DNA from: Veillonellaceae bacterium
Lineage (GTDB): Bacteria; Bacillota; Negativicutes; Veillonellales; Negativicoccaceae
DNA: 64,000 nucleotides
Direction: 5' to 3'
Assembly (NCBI GenBank): GCA_022771805.1
Contig: JALELM010000007.1
Span: 47,332-111,331 of the forward strand
Each line of letters starts with the position of its first letter. Within the stretch, counting starts at the first letter, position 1. A program made the position numbers and the translations under genes. This document shows positions 52,968 through 62,197 of the stretch, one piece after another. Below the pieces are notes generated by a model. The model was not told the origin of the DNA. It saw nothing but the letters and a program-made list of their open reading frames with translations, and searched no databases.

Positions 52968-53714
52968 ATGATCACAATTCGAAATCTTTCGTTCGCCCGC
53001 GGTGCGGTGCCGATTTTGCATGATATTTCGCTGGAGTTTTCGCCCGGCAAGGTTACGGGGATCGTCGGTCCGAACGGTTGCGGCAAGTCGACGCTGCTGC
53101 ATCACATTTCCAAACTGTTGCCGACCCGGGGACAGGTGTTTGTCGACGGTACGGATGTGGCGACTATCGGTCTGCGGGACTTCGCCCGCACGATCGCCAT
53201 TCTGACCCAGCGCAACGGCAGCATGACGGATGAGTTTTTGGTGGAAGACATCGTCCTGATGGGGCGTTACCCGCACAAGGAGCGCTTCACGAGCTACTCG
53301 CTGCATGACAGGGAAATCTGTGCGGAGATGATGGAGCGCACGGGAATTACGCATTTCCGGTACAAGAAGATGGGCGAGCTCTCCGGCGGCGAACGCCAGC
53401 GGGTGTACATCGCAAAAGCGTTGGCACAGGAACCGCAGGTGCTTTTACTGGACGAACCGACCAATCACCTGGACATTCGCTACAAAATTCAGCTGATGGA
53501 ACAATTGCGAACGTTTGCGGGAACGGTCATCGTCGTCTTGCACGATATCGGTTTGGCGGCTCGCTATTGCGACGAGGCGGTACTGATGGAAGCGGGACGC
53601 ATCGTCAGTCACGGGGCGGCGCGCGAGATCCTGAATCCCGCGCAGTTACAAACGGTATTCGGTGTTGAATTCCGGGCAGAGACGGAAGGGGACACGTATT
53701 ATTTATATTATTAA
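52968..53714 (+). CDS. FecE/BtuD-type ABC ATPase
   Basis: 248 residues. Walker A GPNGCGKST (about 35-43), Q-loop LTQRNGS, signature LSGGERQRVYIAKALAQEP, Walker B VLLLDEPTNHLD and switch His (VVLHDIG). Powers the FecCD permease. Confidence 0.95.
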   Translation: MITIRNLSFARGAVPILHDISLEFSPGKVTGIVGPNGCGKSTLLHHISKLLPTRGQVFVDGTDVATIGLRDFARTIAILTQRNGSMTDEFLVEDIVLMGRYPHKERFTSYSLHDREICAEMMERTGITHFRYKKMGELSGGERQRVYIAKALAQEPQVLLLDEPTNHLDIRYKIQLMEQLRTFAGTVIVVLHDIGLAARYCDEAVLMEAGRIVSHGAAREILNPAQLQTVFGVEFRAETEGDTYYLYY

Positions 53715-53728
53715 AAGGAGGAGTTTGT

Positions 53729-54742
53729 ATGGGGAAATGGAGTAAACACAGTATGCGCTTGGCGGTGGCGGCAGCTCTTGCCGCGATGTTGATCACCGCC
53801 GGCTGCGGGCAGGATACGGCGAAGAAGGATACACCGTCGGCACAGGGGTATCCCGTTGTCTGGTCGGAAAGTTTTGACGGCAACGACAAGGTCGAATTCA
53901 AGGTGACGGAGCCGCCGACACATGCGGTGTCCATGTCGCAGGCGACGACGGAAATGATGCTCGCGCTGGGCTTGGAAAAGAACATGGTCGGGACCGCGTT
54001 CTTGGAAGAGGAAGTATATGCGCCGCTGCAAGGCGCCTATGATAAGGTACCGGTGCTGGCAGAACAGTGGCCGTCCTACGAAGTATTCATGACGGCCAAG
54101 CCGGATTTTGCGACGGGCTGGCCGACCGCGTTTTCGAAGCGCGGCATCGAAGCGAGCAAGCTGACGCCGAACGGTGTACGCATCTGGCTGCCGGAATCCA
54201 TGCTGTCGACACAGGCCGACCTGGAGATGAATTTCCAAGATATGCTGATGCTCGGTAAGATTTTCAACGTCTCCGACAAGGCGGAAATGTGGGTGGCGGA
54301 TCAGCGCAAGCAGCTGGAACTTGTCGAAGGGAAGATCAAGGACTTACCGCGCAAACGCGTCTTCATCTATGACTCCGAAGACGGCGAGCCGTTCACCGCG
54401 TTTGAAGGCTACACGACGAATATCCTGCGGCTCATCGGCGCCGACAATGTAATGAGCGGTCTCGGTGTGGACAAGACTTGGGGCAAGGGCTCTTGGGAAA
54501 CGGTCGTAGAGCAGAATCCGGACTACATCATCATCGCGGATTACGGCAACAGTATCCGCAACGACGACGATTTCCGGGCGAAGGTGGAAAAACTGCGCAC
54601 CAATCCGCAGTTGCAATCGATCAAAGCAATTCAGGAAGGGAATTTCATTCGCGTCAAGCTGAGCGAAATTACACCGGGCGTACGCACGGTGGATGCGTTG
54701 ACTCGTCTGGCGGAAGAAATTCACGGGATCGAGTTGAAATAA
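53729..54742 (+). CDS. Periplasmic binding lipoprotein (metal chelate)
   Basis: 337 residues; ATG at 53729 behind AAAAGGAGGAG. Lipoprotein signal (AAALAAMLITAGC, lipobox TAGC) then a type III (BtuF/FhuD-like) binding fold: QATTEMMLALGLEKNMVGTAF, VPVLAEQWPSYEVFMTAKPDFATGWP and a long hinge helix. Delivers ligand to the permease. A second, different binding protein follows, so one may serve another ligand. Confidence 0.9.
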   Translation: MGKWSKHSMRLAVAAALAAMLITAGCGQDTAKKDTPSAQGYPVVWSESFDGNDKVEFKVTEPPTHAVSMSQATTEMMLALGLEKNMVGTAFLEEEVYAPLQGAYDKVPVLAEQWPSYEVFMTAKPDFATGWPTAFSKRGIEASKLTPNGVRIWLPESMLSTQADLEMNFQDMLMLGKIFNVSDKAEMWVADQRKQLELVEGKIKDLPRKRVFIYDSEDGEPFTAFEGYTTNILRLIGADNVMSGLGVDKTWGKGSWETVVEQNPDYIIIADYGNSIRNDDDFRAKVEKLRTNPQLQSIKAIQEGNFIRVKLSEITPGVRTVDALTRLAEEIHGIELK

Positions 54743-54749
54743 TGTATAG

Positions 54750-54776
54750 CAGACCGCTCGCCGGTGCGGGCGGTCT
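54750..54776 (+). terminator. Hairpin between the two binding-protein genes
   Basis: AGACCGC...GCGGTCT around a GC-rich loop, followed by GTTTGT. The U-run is poor, so it may be a processing or attenuation hairpin adjusting expression of the downstream genes. Confidence 0.45.
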
Positions 54777-54815
54777 GTTTGTACATATGGCAAAAGGAAT
54801 GACGTATGGAGAAGA

Positions 54816-55727
54816 GTGGTGAAAGAAATACGTAAAAAAGGACTATGGCAAGCCTGCCTTACTCTGTGCCTGGCGGTGATCCTGTTCATTGTCGCCGGTT
54901 GCGCTCAGACGACTGACGGCGGTTCGGCACCTGCGGGGAAAGTGCCGCAACGGATTGCCGGCATCGGCGTCAGTACGGATGATGTGCTGCTGCGACTGGT
55001 GGGACCGGAGCGAATGGTGACCATTTCGGCTTTGCCGCCGAACTTGCCGGAGCTGGCCGCGCGGATTCCGAACCGATTGGACAGTTCGGCGGAGGGGCTG
55101 CTGGCCTTGCAGCCGGATCTGGTGATCGTTCCGGACTGGTTCGGGGAAGAAAAGGTCGATCAGTTACGCAAAGTGGGCTTACTGGTGTATTTGTACCGGA
55201 CGCCCCGCAATACGGAGGAAATCAGCGATTTTATCCGGGAGATGGGCGACTTGGTGCAGAATCCGGCCGGCGCGACGGAGCTTGTAACCGAGTTCCAAGG
55301 GAAATTGACGGCGGCGCAGGAAAACTACCGGGCGGCCGGTGTGCCGAAAAAAGTGGCGGTTTTCTACAGTGCGAACGGCGTCAACGGCGGTGCGGGCTCG
55401 CTTTTTGACAGTCTGTGTGCAGCGGCCTGCCTGGAAAACGGAGCCGCACAGGTCGGTCTCGGAGCGTACGATACGATGACAAAAGAGCAGTTGGTCGCGC
55501 TCGATCCGGATCTTATTTTTGTTCCGTCTTCCGCGTATGACAAAGACACGTATCAGGCGCCGCGGACGGAGGAATTATACGGCGATCCGGCGCTGGCGGA
55601 AATGAAAGCCGTACAAAACCACAATATTTATGTAGTGGATGCCAAGACGATTATGAGTTATTCACAGTTTGCAGCGGATGCCGTGTCAGCCATGAACGGT
55701 TATGCATATGGAGGAGAGCAGCGATGA
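54816..55727 (+). CDS. Second periplasmic binding lipoprotein, cobalamin/Fe-siderophore type
   Basis: 303 residues, GTG start (54816 or 54819). Signal with lipobox VAGC (CLAVILFIVAGC), then the type III fold: RIAGIGVSTDDVLLRLVGPERMVTIS, LLALQPDLVIVPDWFGEEKVDQLRKVGLLVYLYRTPRNTEEI and a C-terminal NHNIYVVDAKTIMS. Overlaps the TonB receptor start by ATGA, suggesting it works with that receptor. Confidence 0.9.
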   Translation: MVKEIRKKGLWQACLTLCLAVILFIVAGCAQTTDGGSAPAGKVPQRIAGIGVSTDDVLLRLVGPERMVTISALPPNLPELAARIPNRLDSSAEGLLALQPDLVIVPDWFGEEKVDQLRKVGLLVYLYRTPRNTEEISDFIREMGDLVQNPAGATELVTEFQGKLTAAQENYRAAGVPKKVAVFYSANGVNGGAGSLFDSLCAAACLENGAAQVGLGAYDTMTKEQLVALDPDLIFVPSSAYDKDTYQAPRTEELYGDPALAEMKAVQNHNIYVVDAKTIMSYSQFAADAVSAMNGYAYGGEQR

Positions 55728-57562
55728 AAGCAAAAACAATTTTGATGGCGGCAGTATTGGCCGCGGTAAGCGGCAGCGCCTATGCAGCCGTAATGTACGA
55801 ATTGGATCCGATCACGGTCACGGCGACGCGGACGGAGGTCGCGCTGTCGCAGGTGCCGGCAAATACTTCGGTAGTCACGGGGGAAGCGGTGGAAAAGCGG
55901 CATTACGACGATTTTTCGCAGGTAATGCGGGACGAAAGCTCGGTATATATCGCCAACTACGCCGAGGCCGGCTACATGAACTCGAACAGTTTCTACATCA
56001 ACGGCAACAATGATGTTATCTGGTTGTTGGACGGGGTGAAGATTACCAACACGAACGGCAACGTGCCCTTGACCTATATGCGGGATATGACCCGGATTGA
56101 GCGGGTGGAAATCCTCAAAGGTGCGGCTTCGGCGCAGTACGGGGCGAATGCTGCAGGGGGGGTAGTCAACATCATCACGAAGCCGATTCGTGACGGTGTC
56201 CACGGCGAACTGCGGGCACAAACCGGCAGCTACGGCGGGAGAATGTACCATGCCCATGTCAGCGGCCGCGAAGACGGCTTCTACTGGCGTGTCGGTTACC
56301 AAAAAGACAAGGTTGGCGATTTCACGTCGGCAAACGGAATCCGTGTCCCGCAAAGACTATCGGCGGATACATACAATGTTTCGCTGGGCAAGCAGGTGTC
56401 GGACAGATCCGAGATCCGGGCGGATTATGAAAGATACAGCTCGGACTTCATGTATGCAAACCATACCGGACAACCGAATGATCGGCGTTACGGCAATGAT
56501 AAGATCGAGACCGTGCGCGTCAAGTGGGACTACGATATCGACGAAAATACAAAGAACAGCCTGACGGTGATGAACCGGGATTACTATACCATTGCCAACA
56601 ACTATACAACGGATATCACGACGCGTACGATTGCCGACCTCGTTACTGCGGAGCGAGGCAAGCACAGCCTGGCCTACGGCTTCGATTGGGCACAGGATAC
56701 GGTCACCAGTGTCGGCGGCAGAAAGCTGACCAATACGGCGCTGTTCTTCCAGGACGGCTGGGAATTTGCCGACGGCTGGACGGTGACGCCGGGCGTACGC
56801 ATGGATAAGCATTCCACCTTCGGGACACATTTCACCACTAATATCTCCTTGGCGCGGAAGTTGAGCGACAGGACGCATGCGTATGTGTCGTATAACGAGT
56901 ACTTCATCGCGCCGACTGCGAACCATTTATACAGTGACTACGGTAATCTCGACATGAAGCCCGAGACGGGTAAATCATGGTCGGTGGGTGTCCAACATCA
57001 ATTCAACAGGAATATGGCGGGGGATATACATGCGTTCCGGCGGCATTCGAAGGATAAGATCGGCTATGATTATTCCACCGGCAAGTATGCCAACTTCGAT
57101 TCGGAAAAGGCGTACGGCGTCAATGCCAACATTCGTGCCTACCTGGGAGAGAATGTGTTTGCCAAGCTGGGCTATACCTATACGCATGTCGACGAAACGC
57201 CGCAACGCGATACGAACGTGGACGGCTACATCCCGAAACATGCGGTGGTTCTCGGGCTGTCGTATGAACGGGAAACATTCAACGTGAATCTGGACGTGCG
57301 CGGTTCCATCGACCGCCCGGGGCCGGTTAATCGTCCGGACACGTTCAAGCCTTTCTTCCCTAAATCGACTTATTGGGTGACGGATATCAGCGCCAACTAC
57401 TATGTCGATGAGAATTTCAGCGTATTCGGACGCGTAAACAACCTGTTTGACGTGTTCTATGCGGAACATTCCAACGCGCGAGGGAATTGGTGGGGGAATC
57501 CGGGAGAAATTTGGCCCGCACCCGGCCGCAACTATCGCCTGGGCGTCTCGTATAAATTCTGA
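55724..57562 (+). CDS. TonB-dependent outer-membrane receptor
   Basis: 612 residues. Signal peptide (MKAKTILMAAVLAAVSGSAYA), TonB-box region LDPITVTATRTEV, plug domain with RIERVEILKGAASAQYGANAAGGVVNIITK, and a beta-barrel ending RNYRLGVSYKF (terminal Phe). BtuB/CirA-sized. Imports a chelate over the outer membrane, proof of a diderm host. Coupled to the second binding protein. No TonB-ExbBD genes in the window. Confidence 0.95.
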   Translation: MKAKTILMAAVLAAVSGSAYAAVMYELDPITVTATRTEVALSQVPANTSVVTGEAVEKRHYDDFSQVMRDESSVYIANYAEAGYMNSNSFYINGNNDVIWLLDGVKITNTNGNVPLTYMRDMTRIERVEILKGAASAQYGANAAGGVVNIITKPIRDGVHGELRAQTGSYGGRMYHAHVSGREDGFYWRVGYQKDKVGDFTSANGIRVPQRLSADTYNVSLGKQVSDRSEIRADYERYSSDFMYANHTGQPNDRRYGNDKIETVRVKWDYDIDENTKNSLTVMNRDYYTIANNYTTDITTRTIADLVTAERGKHSLAYGFDWAQDTVTSVGGRKLTNTALFFQDGWEFADGWTVTPGVRMDKHSTFGTHFTTNISLARKLSDRTHAYVSYNEYFIAPTANHLYSDYGNLDMKPETGKSWSVGVQHQFNRNMAGDIHAFRRHSKDKIGYDYSTGKYANFDSEKAYGVNANIRAYLGENVFAKLGYTYTHVDETPQRDTNVDGYIPKHAVVLGLSYERETFNVNLDVRGSIDRPGPVNRPDTFKPFFPKSTYWVTDISANYYVDENFSVFGRVNNLFDVFYAEHSNARGNWWGNPGEIWPAPGRNYRLGVSYKF

Positions 57563-57578
57563 TCACACACGCAGCGAA

Positions 57579-57607
57579 AACGGAAGTCGAAAGATTTCCG
57601 TTTTTTC
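57579..57607 (+). terminator. Terminator of the uptake operon
   Basis: AACGGAA, loop GTCGAAAGAT, TTCCGTT followed by TTTTC. Confidence 0.8.
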
Positions 57608-57609
57608 TT

Positions 57610-57639
57610 TTGTCAGCGGGGCGGATTGTTTGTTATAAT
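57610..57639 (+). promoter_or_regulatory. Promoter of the yggS-sepF-proC-ylmH-divIVA cluster
   Basis: TTGTCA (57610-57615), 18 bases, TATAAT (57634-57639), just past the preceding terminator. Confidence 0.7.
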
Positions 57640-57670
57640 AGTTTAGATAACAAAGCGAGGAGGCGGGGGT

Positions 57671-58360
57671 ATGACGGATATTGCGGCCGGTCTGGAACAG
57701 GTCCGGGAACGCATCCGCAACGCCCGGATTCGAGCGGGGCGTGTAGACCGAGTGGAGCTGGTCGCGGTGACGAAGAATCATCCCGTGACGGCGTTGGCGG
57801 AAGCCGTTTCGCTCGGAGTCGAGCATGTCGGCGAAAACCGGGTGCAGGAAGCGGCGCAAAAGAGGGCGCTGTATACCGGCAAGGAGCCGCTCTGGCATCT
57901 GATCGGCCATTTGCAGCGCAATAAAGCGGCGCAGGCGGTGCGCCTGTTCGACCTGATTCAATCGGTCGATTCGGAGCGCATTTTGCGGGCGATTCAGATG
58001 CAGGCGGAAAAAACGGATAAGGTGCAGGATATTCTCCTGCAGTTCAATATAGCCGAGGAGCCGCAAAAATACGGTCTGAAACTCGGCGATTACGAAAATG
58101 TGCTTGCGGCGCTGGCGGAGATGTCACATGTGCGCCTGCGCGGGTTGATGTGTATGGCGCCGTTCACGGAGGATCCGGAAACGGTACGACCGGTCTTTCG
58201 GGTGGCCTATCATCTGTATGACGATTTACGCAAGCGTTTTCCGGAAGGACAGATCCGCTATTTATCTATGGGAATGAGCAATGATTTTGAAGTGGCGATT
58301 GAAGAAGGCGCGAACCTGGTACGCGTCGGCACGGCGATTTTCGGCGAGCGTGTGTATTGA
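57671..58360 (+). CDS. yggS: PLP-binding protein, YggS/PROSC family
   Basis: 229 residues; ATG at 57671 after GCGAGGAGGCGGGGGT. VAVTKNHPVTALAEAVSLGVEHVGENRVQEA holds the PLP Lys (TKNHP); HLIGHLQRNKAAQAV, RGLMCMAPFTEDPE and SMGMSNDFEVAIEEGANLVRVGTAIFG complete the family. Keeps pyridoxal phosphate homeostasis. Typical neighbour of sepF. Confidence 0.95.
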   Translation: MTDIAAGLEQVRERIRNARIRAGRVDRVELVAVTKNHPVTALAEAVSLGVEHVGENRVQEAAQKRALYTGKEPLWHLIGHLQRNKAAQAVRLFDLIQSVDSERILRAIQMQAEKTDKVQDILLQFNIAEEPQKYGLKLGDYENVLAALAEMSHVRLRGLMCMAPFTEDPETVRPVFRVAYHLYDDLRKRFPEGQIRYLSMGMSNDFEVAIEEGANLVRVGTAIFGERVY

Positions 58361-58372
58361 GGAGGGGTCACT

Positions 58373-58828
58373 ATGAGCATGGGAGATATGTGGAAGAACT
58401 TTACGAGCAAACTGGCCGGCGGTCGGTCAAATGACGAGTATTATGACGATTACGATGATTACGAAGAAGAAGCGGAAGAAGAACGCTACGAAGCGCGTTC
58501 CGCTGCGCGCCCGACAGTACGGAGAGCGAAGGAGTATCGTATGATTGTGGTGGAACCGTATACATTTGAAGATTCAAAAAAGATTGCCGACCATTTGAAG
58601 GAATATCGTCCGGTCGTCATCAATTTGGAAAAGACGGAAGAAGAAGTGGGGCGGCGGCTGATCGATTTTGTCGGCGGGGTGACCTATGCCCTGGAAGGAC
58701 ATATCGAACGGGTCAGCGCGGCGATTTTTCTCGCGGTACCGAATAATATGAGCGTGGATACGGAAAACTATACCTACAGCACGAGCAGCGTCCCGAATAT
58801 GGATACGCAGAATTGGGGCGTGCGTTAA
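58373..58828 (+). CDS. sepF: Cell division protein SepF
   Basis: 151 residues. N-terminal amphipathic membrane helix (MSMGDMWKNFTSKL), an acidic linker (YYDDYDDYEEEAEEE), and the SepF globular domain (EYRMIVVEPYTFEDSKKIADHLKEYRPVVINLEKTEEEVGRRLIDFVGGVTYALEGHIERVSAAIFLAVPNNMSV). Anchors and shapes FtsZ rings. Stop and proC start overlap in TAATG. Confidence 0.96.
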   Translation: MSMGDMWKNFTSKLAGGRSNDEYYDDYDDYEEEAEEERYEARSAARPTVRRAKEYRMIVVEPYTFEDSKKIADHLKEYRPVVINLEKTEEEVGRRLIDFVGGVTYALEGHIERVSAAIFLAVPNNMSVDTENYTYSTSSVPNMDTQNWGVR

Positions 58829-59628
58829 TGGTGCAACTGGCCGTAATCGGCGCGGGTGCCATGGGCGGAGCGATTGTCCGCGGGGTACTGGCGGCGGGGC
58901 TGTATGCGGCGGAGGACATTGTCGTTGCGGAATCGAGTCCGCAGCGGACGGTGGCTCGGGCGCAGGAGCTCGGTGTGACGCCGGCGACGACGGGGGCGGT
59001 CGCCGCGGCGGAAATAGTGGTATTCGCGGTGAAGCCGTATGCCGTGGAGGCGGTGTTGCGTGAGTGGCGGTCGCAGCTGCACGCGAAAGCGGTGATTTCG
59101 GTCGCGGCCGGTGTCACGTTGGCTCGTCTGCAGGCGGCCGGCGGCGAATCCGTACCGTTGGTGCGGGCGATGCCGAATACGCCGGTCGCAGTCGGTGCCG
59201 GTATGACGGCGCTTGCCGGCGGCGAGCGAGCCGATGCCGAAGCGCTGGCGCTGGCGGAAACGCTTTTCCGCACGCTGGGACGCGTGGCGGTCGTGGAAGA
59301 AACGGCATTGGAAGCGTTGGGAGCGCTGTCCGGCGCAGGGCCGGGCTATGCCTTTGTCATTCTGGATGCGCTGGCGGATGCCGGTGTCCGGATCGGTTTG
59401 CCGCGGGAGTTGGCAATCGAAGCGGCGGCACAGACCCTTTTCGGCGCGGCGAAAATGCAGCTGGAAAGCGGGGAGCATCCGGCGGTATTGCGCGATCGGG
59501 TCACGTCGCCCGGCGGCACGACCATTGCCGGGTTGCATGCGCTGGAGCGAGGCGGTTTGCGGGCGGCACTGCTGGACGGCGTGTGTGCCTGCCATGCCCG
59601 GGCGCGGGAGTTGGCACAAGATGAGTGA
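58828..59628 (+). CDS. proC: Pyrroline-5-carboxylate reductase
   Basis: 266 residues. NAD(P) motif VIGAGAMGGAIVRG, VFAVKPYAVEAVL, VRAMPNTPVAVGAGMTAL, and GALSGAGPGYAFVILDALADAGVRIGLPRELA...VTSPGGTTIAGLHALERGGLRAALLDG. Last step of proline synthesis. Overlaps the next gene by 8 bases. Confidence 0.96.
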   Translation: MVQLAVIGAGAMGGAIVRGVLAAGLYAAEDIVVAESSPQRTVARAQELGVTPATTGAVAAAEIVVFAVKPYAVEAVLREWRSQLHAKAVISVAAGVTLARLQAAGGESVPLVRAMPNTPVAVGAGMTALAGGERADAEALALAETLFRTLGRVAVVEETALEALGALSGAGPGYAFVILDALADAGVRIGLPRELAIEAAAQTLFGAAKMQLESGEHPAVLRDRVTSPGGTTIAGLHALERGGLRAALLDGVCACHARARELAQDE

Positions 59629-60406
59629 GCGCGAAAAGATCAGTCGCTATTTTGCCGCGCAGGGACAGGGCGAATTGGCGGAACGCTTGCTGGACATGGC
59701 GGAACGTGTGCGCGCAGGACGTCCTTTCGGCGTGAGCGATTTCCACACACCGCTGGTCGGGCAGATCGCCACGACCATCCGGGCGCATTACCCCGATTTG
59801 GAAACGGCGGAAAACGGCGGCTATCCGGGCGCGGAACGGATTAAAGTGGCATTTTTCTCTGCCGGGCGGGAAGTGCCGATCGAATGGGATATTGCGGCAG
59901 TGCGGATCACTTGGGATCCGCGTTTTCGCCTGATCGGCCATCGCGATGTGCTCGGCTCGCTGCTGGGACTCGGCTTGGAACGAGAAGTATTCGGTGATAT
60001 TTTGATGCAGGCGGATTCGGCACAGGTAGTGGTGGATCGACCGCTGGTCTCTTTCCTGGAGCAGGAGCTTACCAAAGTTTCCGCAGTCGGCGTCCGAGTA
60101 GCGGAGATGCCGCTTGAGGAATTGAAGCCGAAAGAAGAGAAATTGAAAGAAGTACGGGCGACGGTCGCCTCTCTGCGTTTGGATACGGTCGGCGCGGCGG
60201 GCTTCGGTCTGTCGCGTGCCAAAATGACGGACGCAATCCGAGCGGAGCGTGTCCAAGTAAATTGGCAGCGGGCCAAAGGCCCCGCGCAGACGGTGGCGCA
60301 GGGAGATGTGATTTCATTGCGCGGCCGCGGTCGGATGATTGTGGCGGAAGTCCTCGGCACCAGCCGGAAAGGACGCATCGCGGTTCGTTTGGAGCGATAC
60401 CAGTAA
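59621..60406 (+). CDS. ylmH: YlmH-type S4 RNA-binding protein
   Basis: 261 residues; ATG at 59621. N-terminal YlmH domain (FGVSDFHTPLVGQIATTIRAHYPDLE, RLIGHRDVLGSLLGLGLEREVFGDILMQ) and a C-terminal S4 domain (LRLDTVGAAGFGLSRAKMTDAIRAERVQVNW...VISLRGRGRM). YlmH helps rescue or process ribosomes in Firmicutes. Usual slot between proC/sepF and divIVA. Confidence 0.93.
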   Translation: MSEREKISRYFAAQGQGELAERLLDMAERVRAGRPFGVSDFHTPLVGQIATTIRAHYPDLETAENGGYPGAERIKVAFFSAGREVPIEWDIAAVRITWDPRFRLIGHRDVLGSLLGLGLEREVFGDILMQADSAQVVVDRPLVSFLEQELTKVSAVGVRVAEMPLEELKPKEEKLKEVRATVASLRLDTVGAAGFGLSRAKMTDAIRAERVQVNWQRAKGPAQTVAQGDVISLRGRGRMIVAEVLGTSRKGRIAVRLERYQ

Positions 60407-60432
60407 AGACCCGATTACAAGGAGGATTCAGT

Positions 60433-61011
60433 ATGCTTACACCGATGGATATCCATAACAAAACATTTTCAAAAGGCATGCGAGGCTATGCAACGGACGA
60501 AGTCGAACAATTTTTGCAGGAAGTGGTCAGCGACTACGAGAAAATCTATCGCGAGCACCGTGAAATGCTCGAAGAAACCGATACGTTGCGGACAAAACTG
60601 AAAAACTATGAAACGATGGAGACCACGATGACCTCCACGTTGATGATGGCGCAGGACACTGCAGAAAACGTCAAGAGTACCGCACGCAAGGAAGCGGAGC
60701 TCATCATTGCCAAAGCGGAGCAGGAACGCGACGCGATGCTGCGCGAAACGACGGAATCGCTGCGTACCGCAAGAGAGCAATACGACCGGATTATCGCGGA
60801 TGTGAACGTGTTCCGTGCGAAATTGCGCTCGTTACTGGAATCGGAACTGGCGCTGGTCGAAGAAATGGTACCGGAAACTCGCGAATGGGTCGGCGCGCAG
60901 CCGCTGAACGCGCAGGCGGTCAGCCCGGCGGCGGAGGAACCGGCACCGGAAGCAGCGGTCGAAGCGGCGGAAGCTGCCGAAGAGGCCGTTGCGCAGGAAG
61001 GGGAACAGTAA
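60433..61011 (+). CDS. divIVA: DivIVA-family septum-site/polar protein
   Basis: 192 residues; ATG at 60433 behind AAGGAGGATTCAGT. N-terminal MLTPMDIHNKTFSKGMRGYATDEVEQFLQEVVSDYEKIY with the membrane-binding motif, then long coiled coils and an Ala/Glu-rich tail (about 160-192, EEPAPEAAVEAAEAAEEA). Senses negative membrane curvature. Terminal gene of the division cluster. Confidence 0.95.
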   Translation: MLTPMDIHNKTFSKGMRGYATDEVEQFLQEVVSDYEKIYREHREMLEETDTLRTKLKNYETMETTMTSTLMMAQDTAENVKSTARKEAELIIAKAEQERDAMLRETTESLRTAREQYDRIIADVNVFRAKLRSLLESELALVEEMVPETREWVGAQPLNAQAVSPAAEEPAPEAAVEAAEAAEEAVAQEGEQ

Positions 61012-61035
61012 TTTCAATATAAAAGGAGGCCGGAC

Positions 61036-61893
61036 ATGATGGAACAGGAACTGCAGTATATCACGGAGCAACAGACACCGTACGCTCGCCTCTCCTTGGC
61101 GGTGGATCGGGTGTTGTACGATACGCAATCCGAATTTCAGCATATTCAGGTCGCAGAGAGCCGCCAATTCGGCCGCCTGCTGGTTCTGGACGGCGTGTTT
61201 CAGACTTCTCTCGCCGAAGAATGGGTGTACCATGAGATGATCACCCATGTGCCGTTGACCTTGCATCCGAATCCGAAACGGGTGTTGGTTATCGGCGGCG
61301 GGGACGGCGGCAGCGTGCGGGAAGTATTGCGCCATCCGTCGGTGGAACGCGTGGACATGGTGGAAATCGACGGCGAAGTGGTGCGCGTAGCCAAGGAGTA
61401 TTTTCCTCAGATCGCTGCGGCGCTGCTGGCGGAACCCGAGCGCCTGCATGTGAAAATCGGTGACGGTATCGCGCACGTGAAAGCGACGCGGGACGAATAT
61501 GACGTCATCATTGTCGACTGTTCGGATCCGATCGGCCCGGGCGAGGGACTTTTTACGCGTGAGTTTTATCAGGCGGCCGCGACGGCATTGAAAGCGGACG
61601 GCATCCTTGTCCAACAGACGGAATCGCCGTTTATGCATCAAAAGCTGGTGCATGGTGTATTCGCGGCGTTCCGGTCAGTTTTCCCGATTACACGCCTGTA
61701 CTTGGCTTCGATCCCGATCTATCCGAGCGGTCTGCATTGCTTTACGCTCGGTTCGAAACAGTACGACCCGCTGCGACAACCGCCGCGAGAAGGGATTCCG
61801 GGAGATATGCATTATTACAACTCGGCGGTGGCGCGAGCGGCGTTCGCCTTGCCCGAATTTGTCAAAGATGTCCTGAGAAACCGACCGGAATAA
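61036..61893 (+). CDS. speE: Spermidine synthase
   Basis: 285 residues; ATG at 61036 behind AAAGGAGG (spacing 6). ITEQQTPYARLSLAVDRVLYDTQSEFQHIQVAES, VLVIGGGDGGSVREVLRHPSVERVDMVEID, DVIIVDCSDPIGPGEGLFTREFY and IPIYPSGLHCF match SpeE. Transfers aminopropyl from decarboxylated AdoMet to putrescine. Negativicutes attach polyamines to peptidoglycan, which SLH domains bind, so polyamine supply links loosely to the adhesin. Confidence 0.96.
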   Translation: MMEQELQYITEQQTPYARLSLAVDRVLYDTQSEFQHIQVAESRQFGRLLVLDGVFQTSLAEEWVYHEMITHVPLTLHPNPKRVLVIGGGDGGSVREVLRHPSVERVDMVEIDGEVVRVAKEYFPQIAAALLAEPERLHVKIGDGIAHVKATRDEYDVIIVDCSDPIGPGEGLFTREFYQAAATALKADGILVQQTESPFMHQKLVHGVFAAFRSVFPITRLYLASIPIYPSGLHCFTLGSKQYDPLRQPPREGIPGDMHYYNSAVARAAFALPEFVKDVLRNRPE

Positions 61894-61907
61894 GGCTACC
61901 CCGGCTA

Positions 61908-61936
61908 TTGACAAGCCTGCGCCGAGGTGTTATCAT
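61908..61936 (+). promoter_or_regulatory. Promoter of the tRNA pair
   Basis: TTGACA (61908-61913), 17 bases, TATCAT (61931-61936), 28 bases before tRNA-His. Confidence 0.85.
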
Positions 61937-61964
61937 AGTAGGCGTTCCGACTGCGGTCGGGCAT

Positions 61965-62041
61965 GGTGGGTATGGTGAAGTGGTTAACACGGCGGATTGT
62001 GGCTCCGTTATGCGTGGGTTCGACTCCCACTACTCACCCCA
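61965..62041 (+). tRNA. tRNA-His (GTG)
   Basis: Extra 5' G (61965) opposite C73, acceptor GTGGGTA/TACTCAC, anticodon loop TTGTGGC with GTG, T-arm TGGGTTCGACTCCCA, encoded CCA (62039-62041). Confidence 0.96.
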
Positions 62042-62042
62042 T

Positions 62043-62117
62043 AGGGGTATCGCCAAGCGGTAAGGCAACGGACTTTGACTCCGTCACGCGGTGGTTCGAA
62101 TCCACCTACCCCTGCCA
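62043..62117 (+). tRNA. tRNA-Gln (TTG)
   Basis: Acceptor AGGGGTA/TACCCCT, D-arm GCC/GGC, anticodon loop CTTTGAC with TTG (62075-62077), T-arm GGTGGTTCGAATCCACC, discriminator G and encoded CCA. One base after tRNA-His. Confidence 0.96.
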
Positions 62118-62197
62118 AACGATTTATCGGTTCGGTTGCAGGGGGCGCGAGCTTTGGGCAGGATCTCCCCTGTTTGAGCCGCAAGGGTACACCGCTA

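Noticed and set aside
51955..52971. Second long plus-strand frame inside the permease gene
   Set aside because: The frame starting at 51947 encodes a clear FecCD permease; the other frame gives Gly/Arg/Cys-rich sequence without motifs.
58825..59619. Long minus-strand frame opposite proC
   Set aside because: Antisense shadow of a secure P5C reductase gene.
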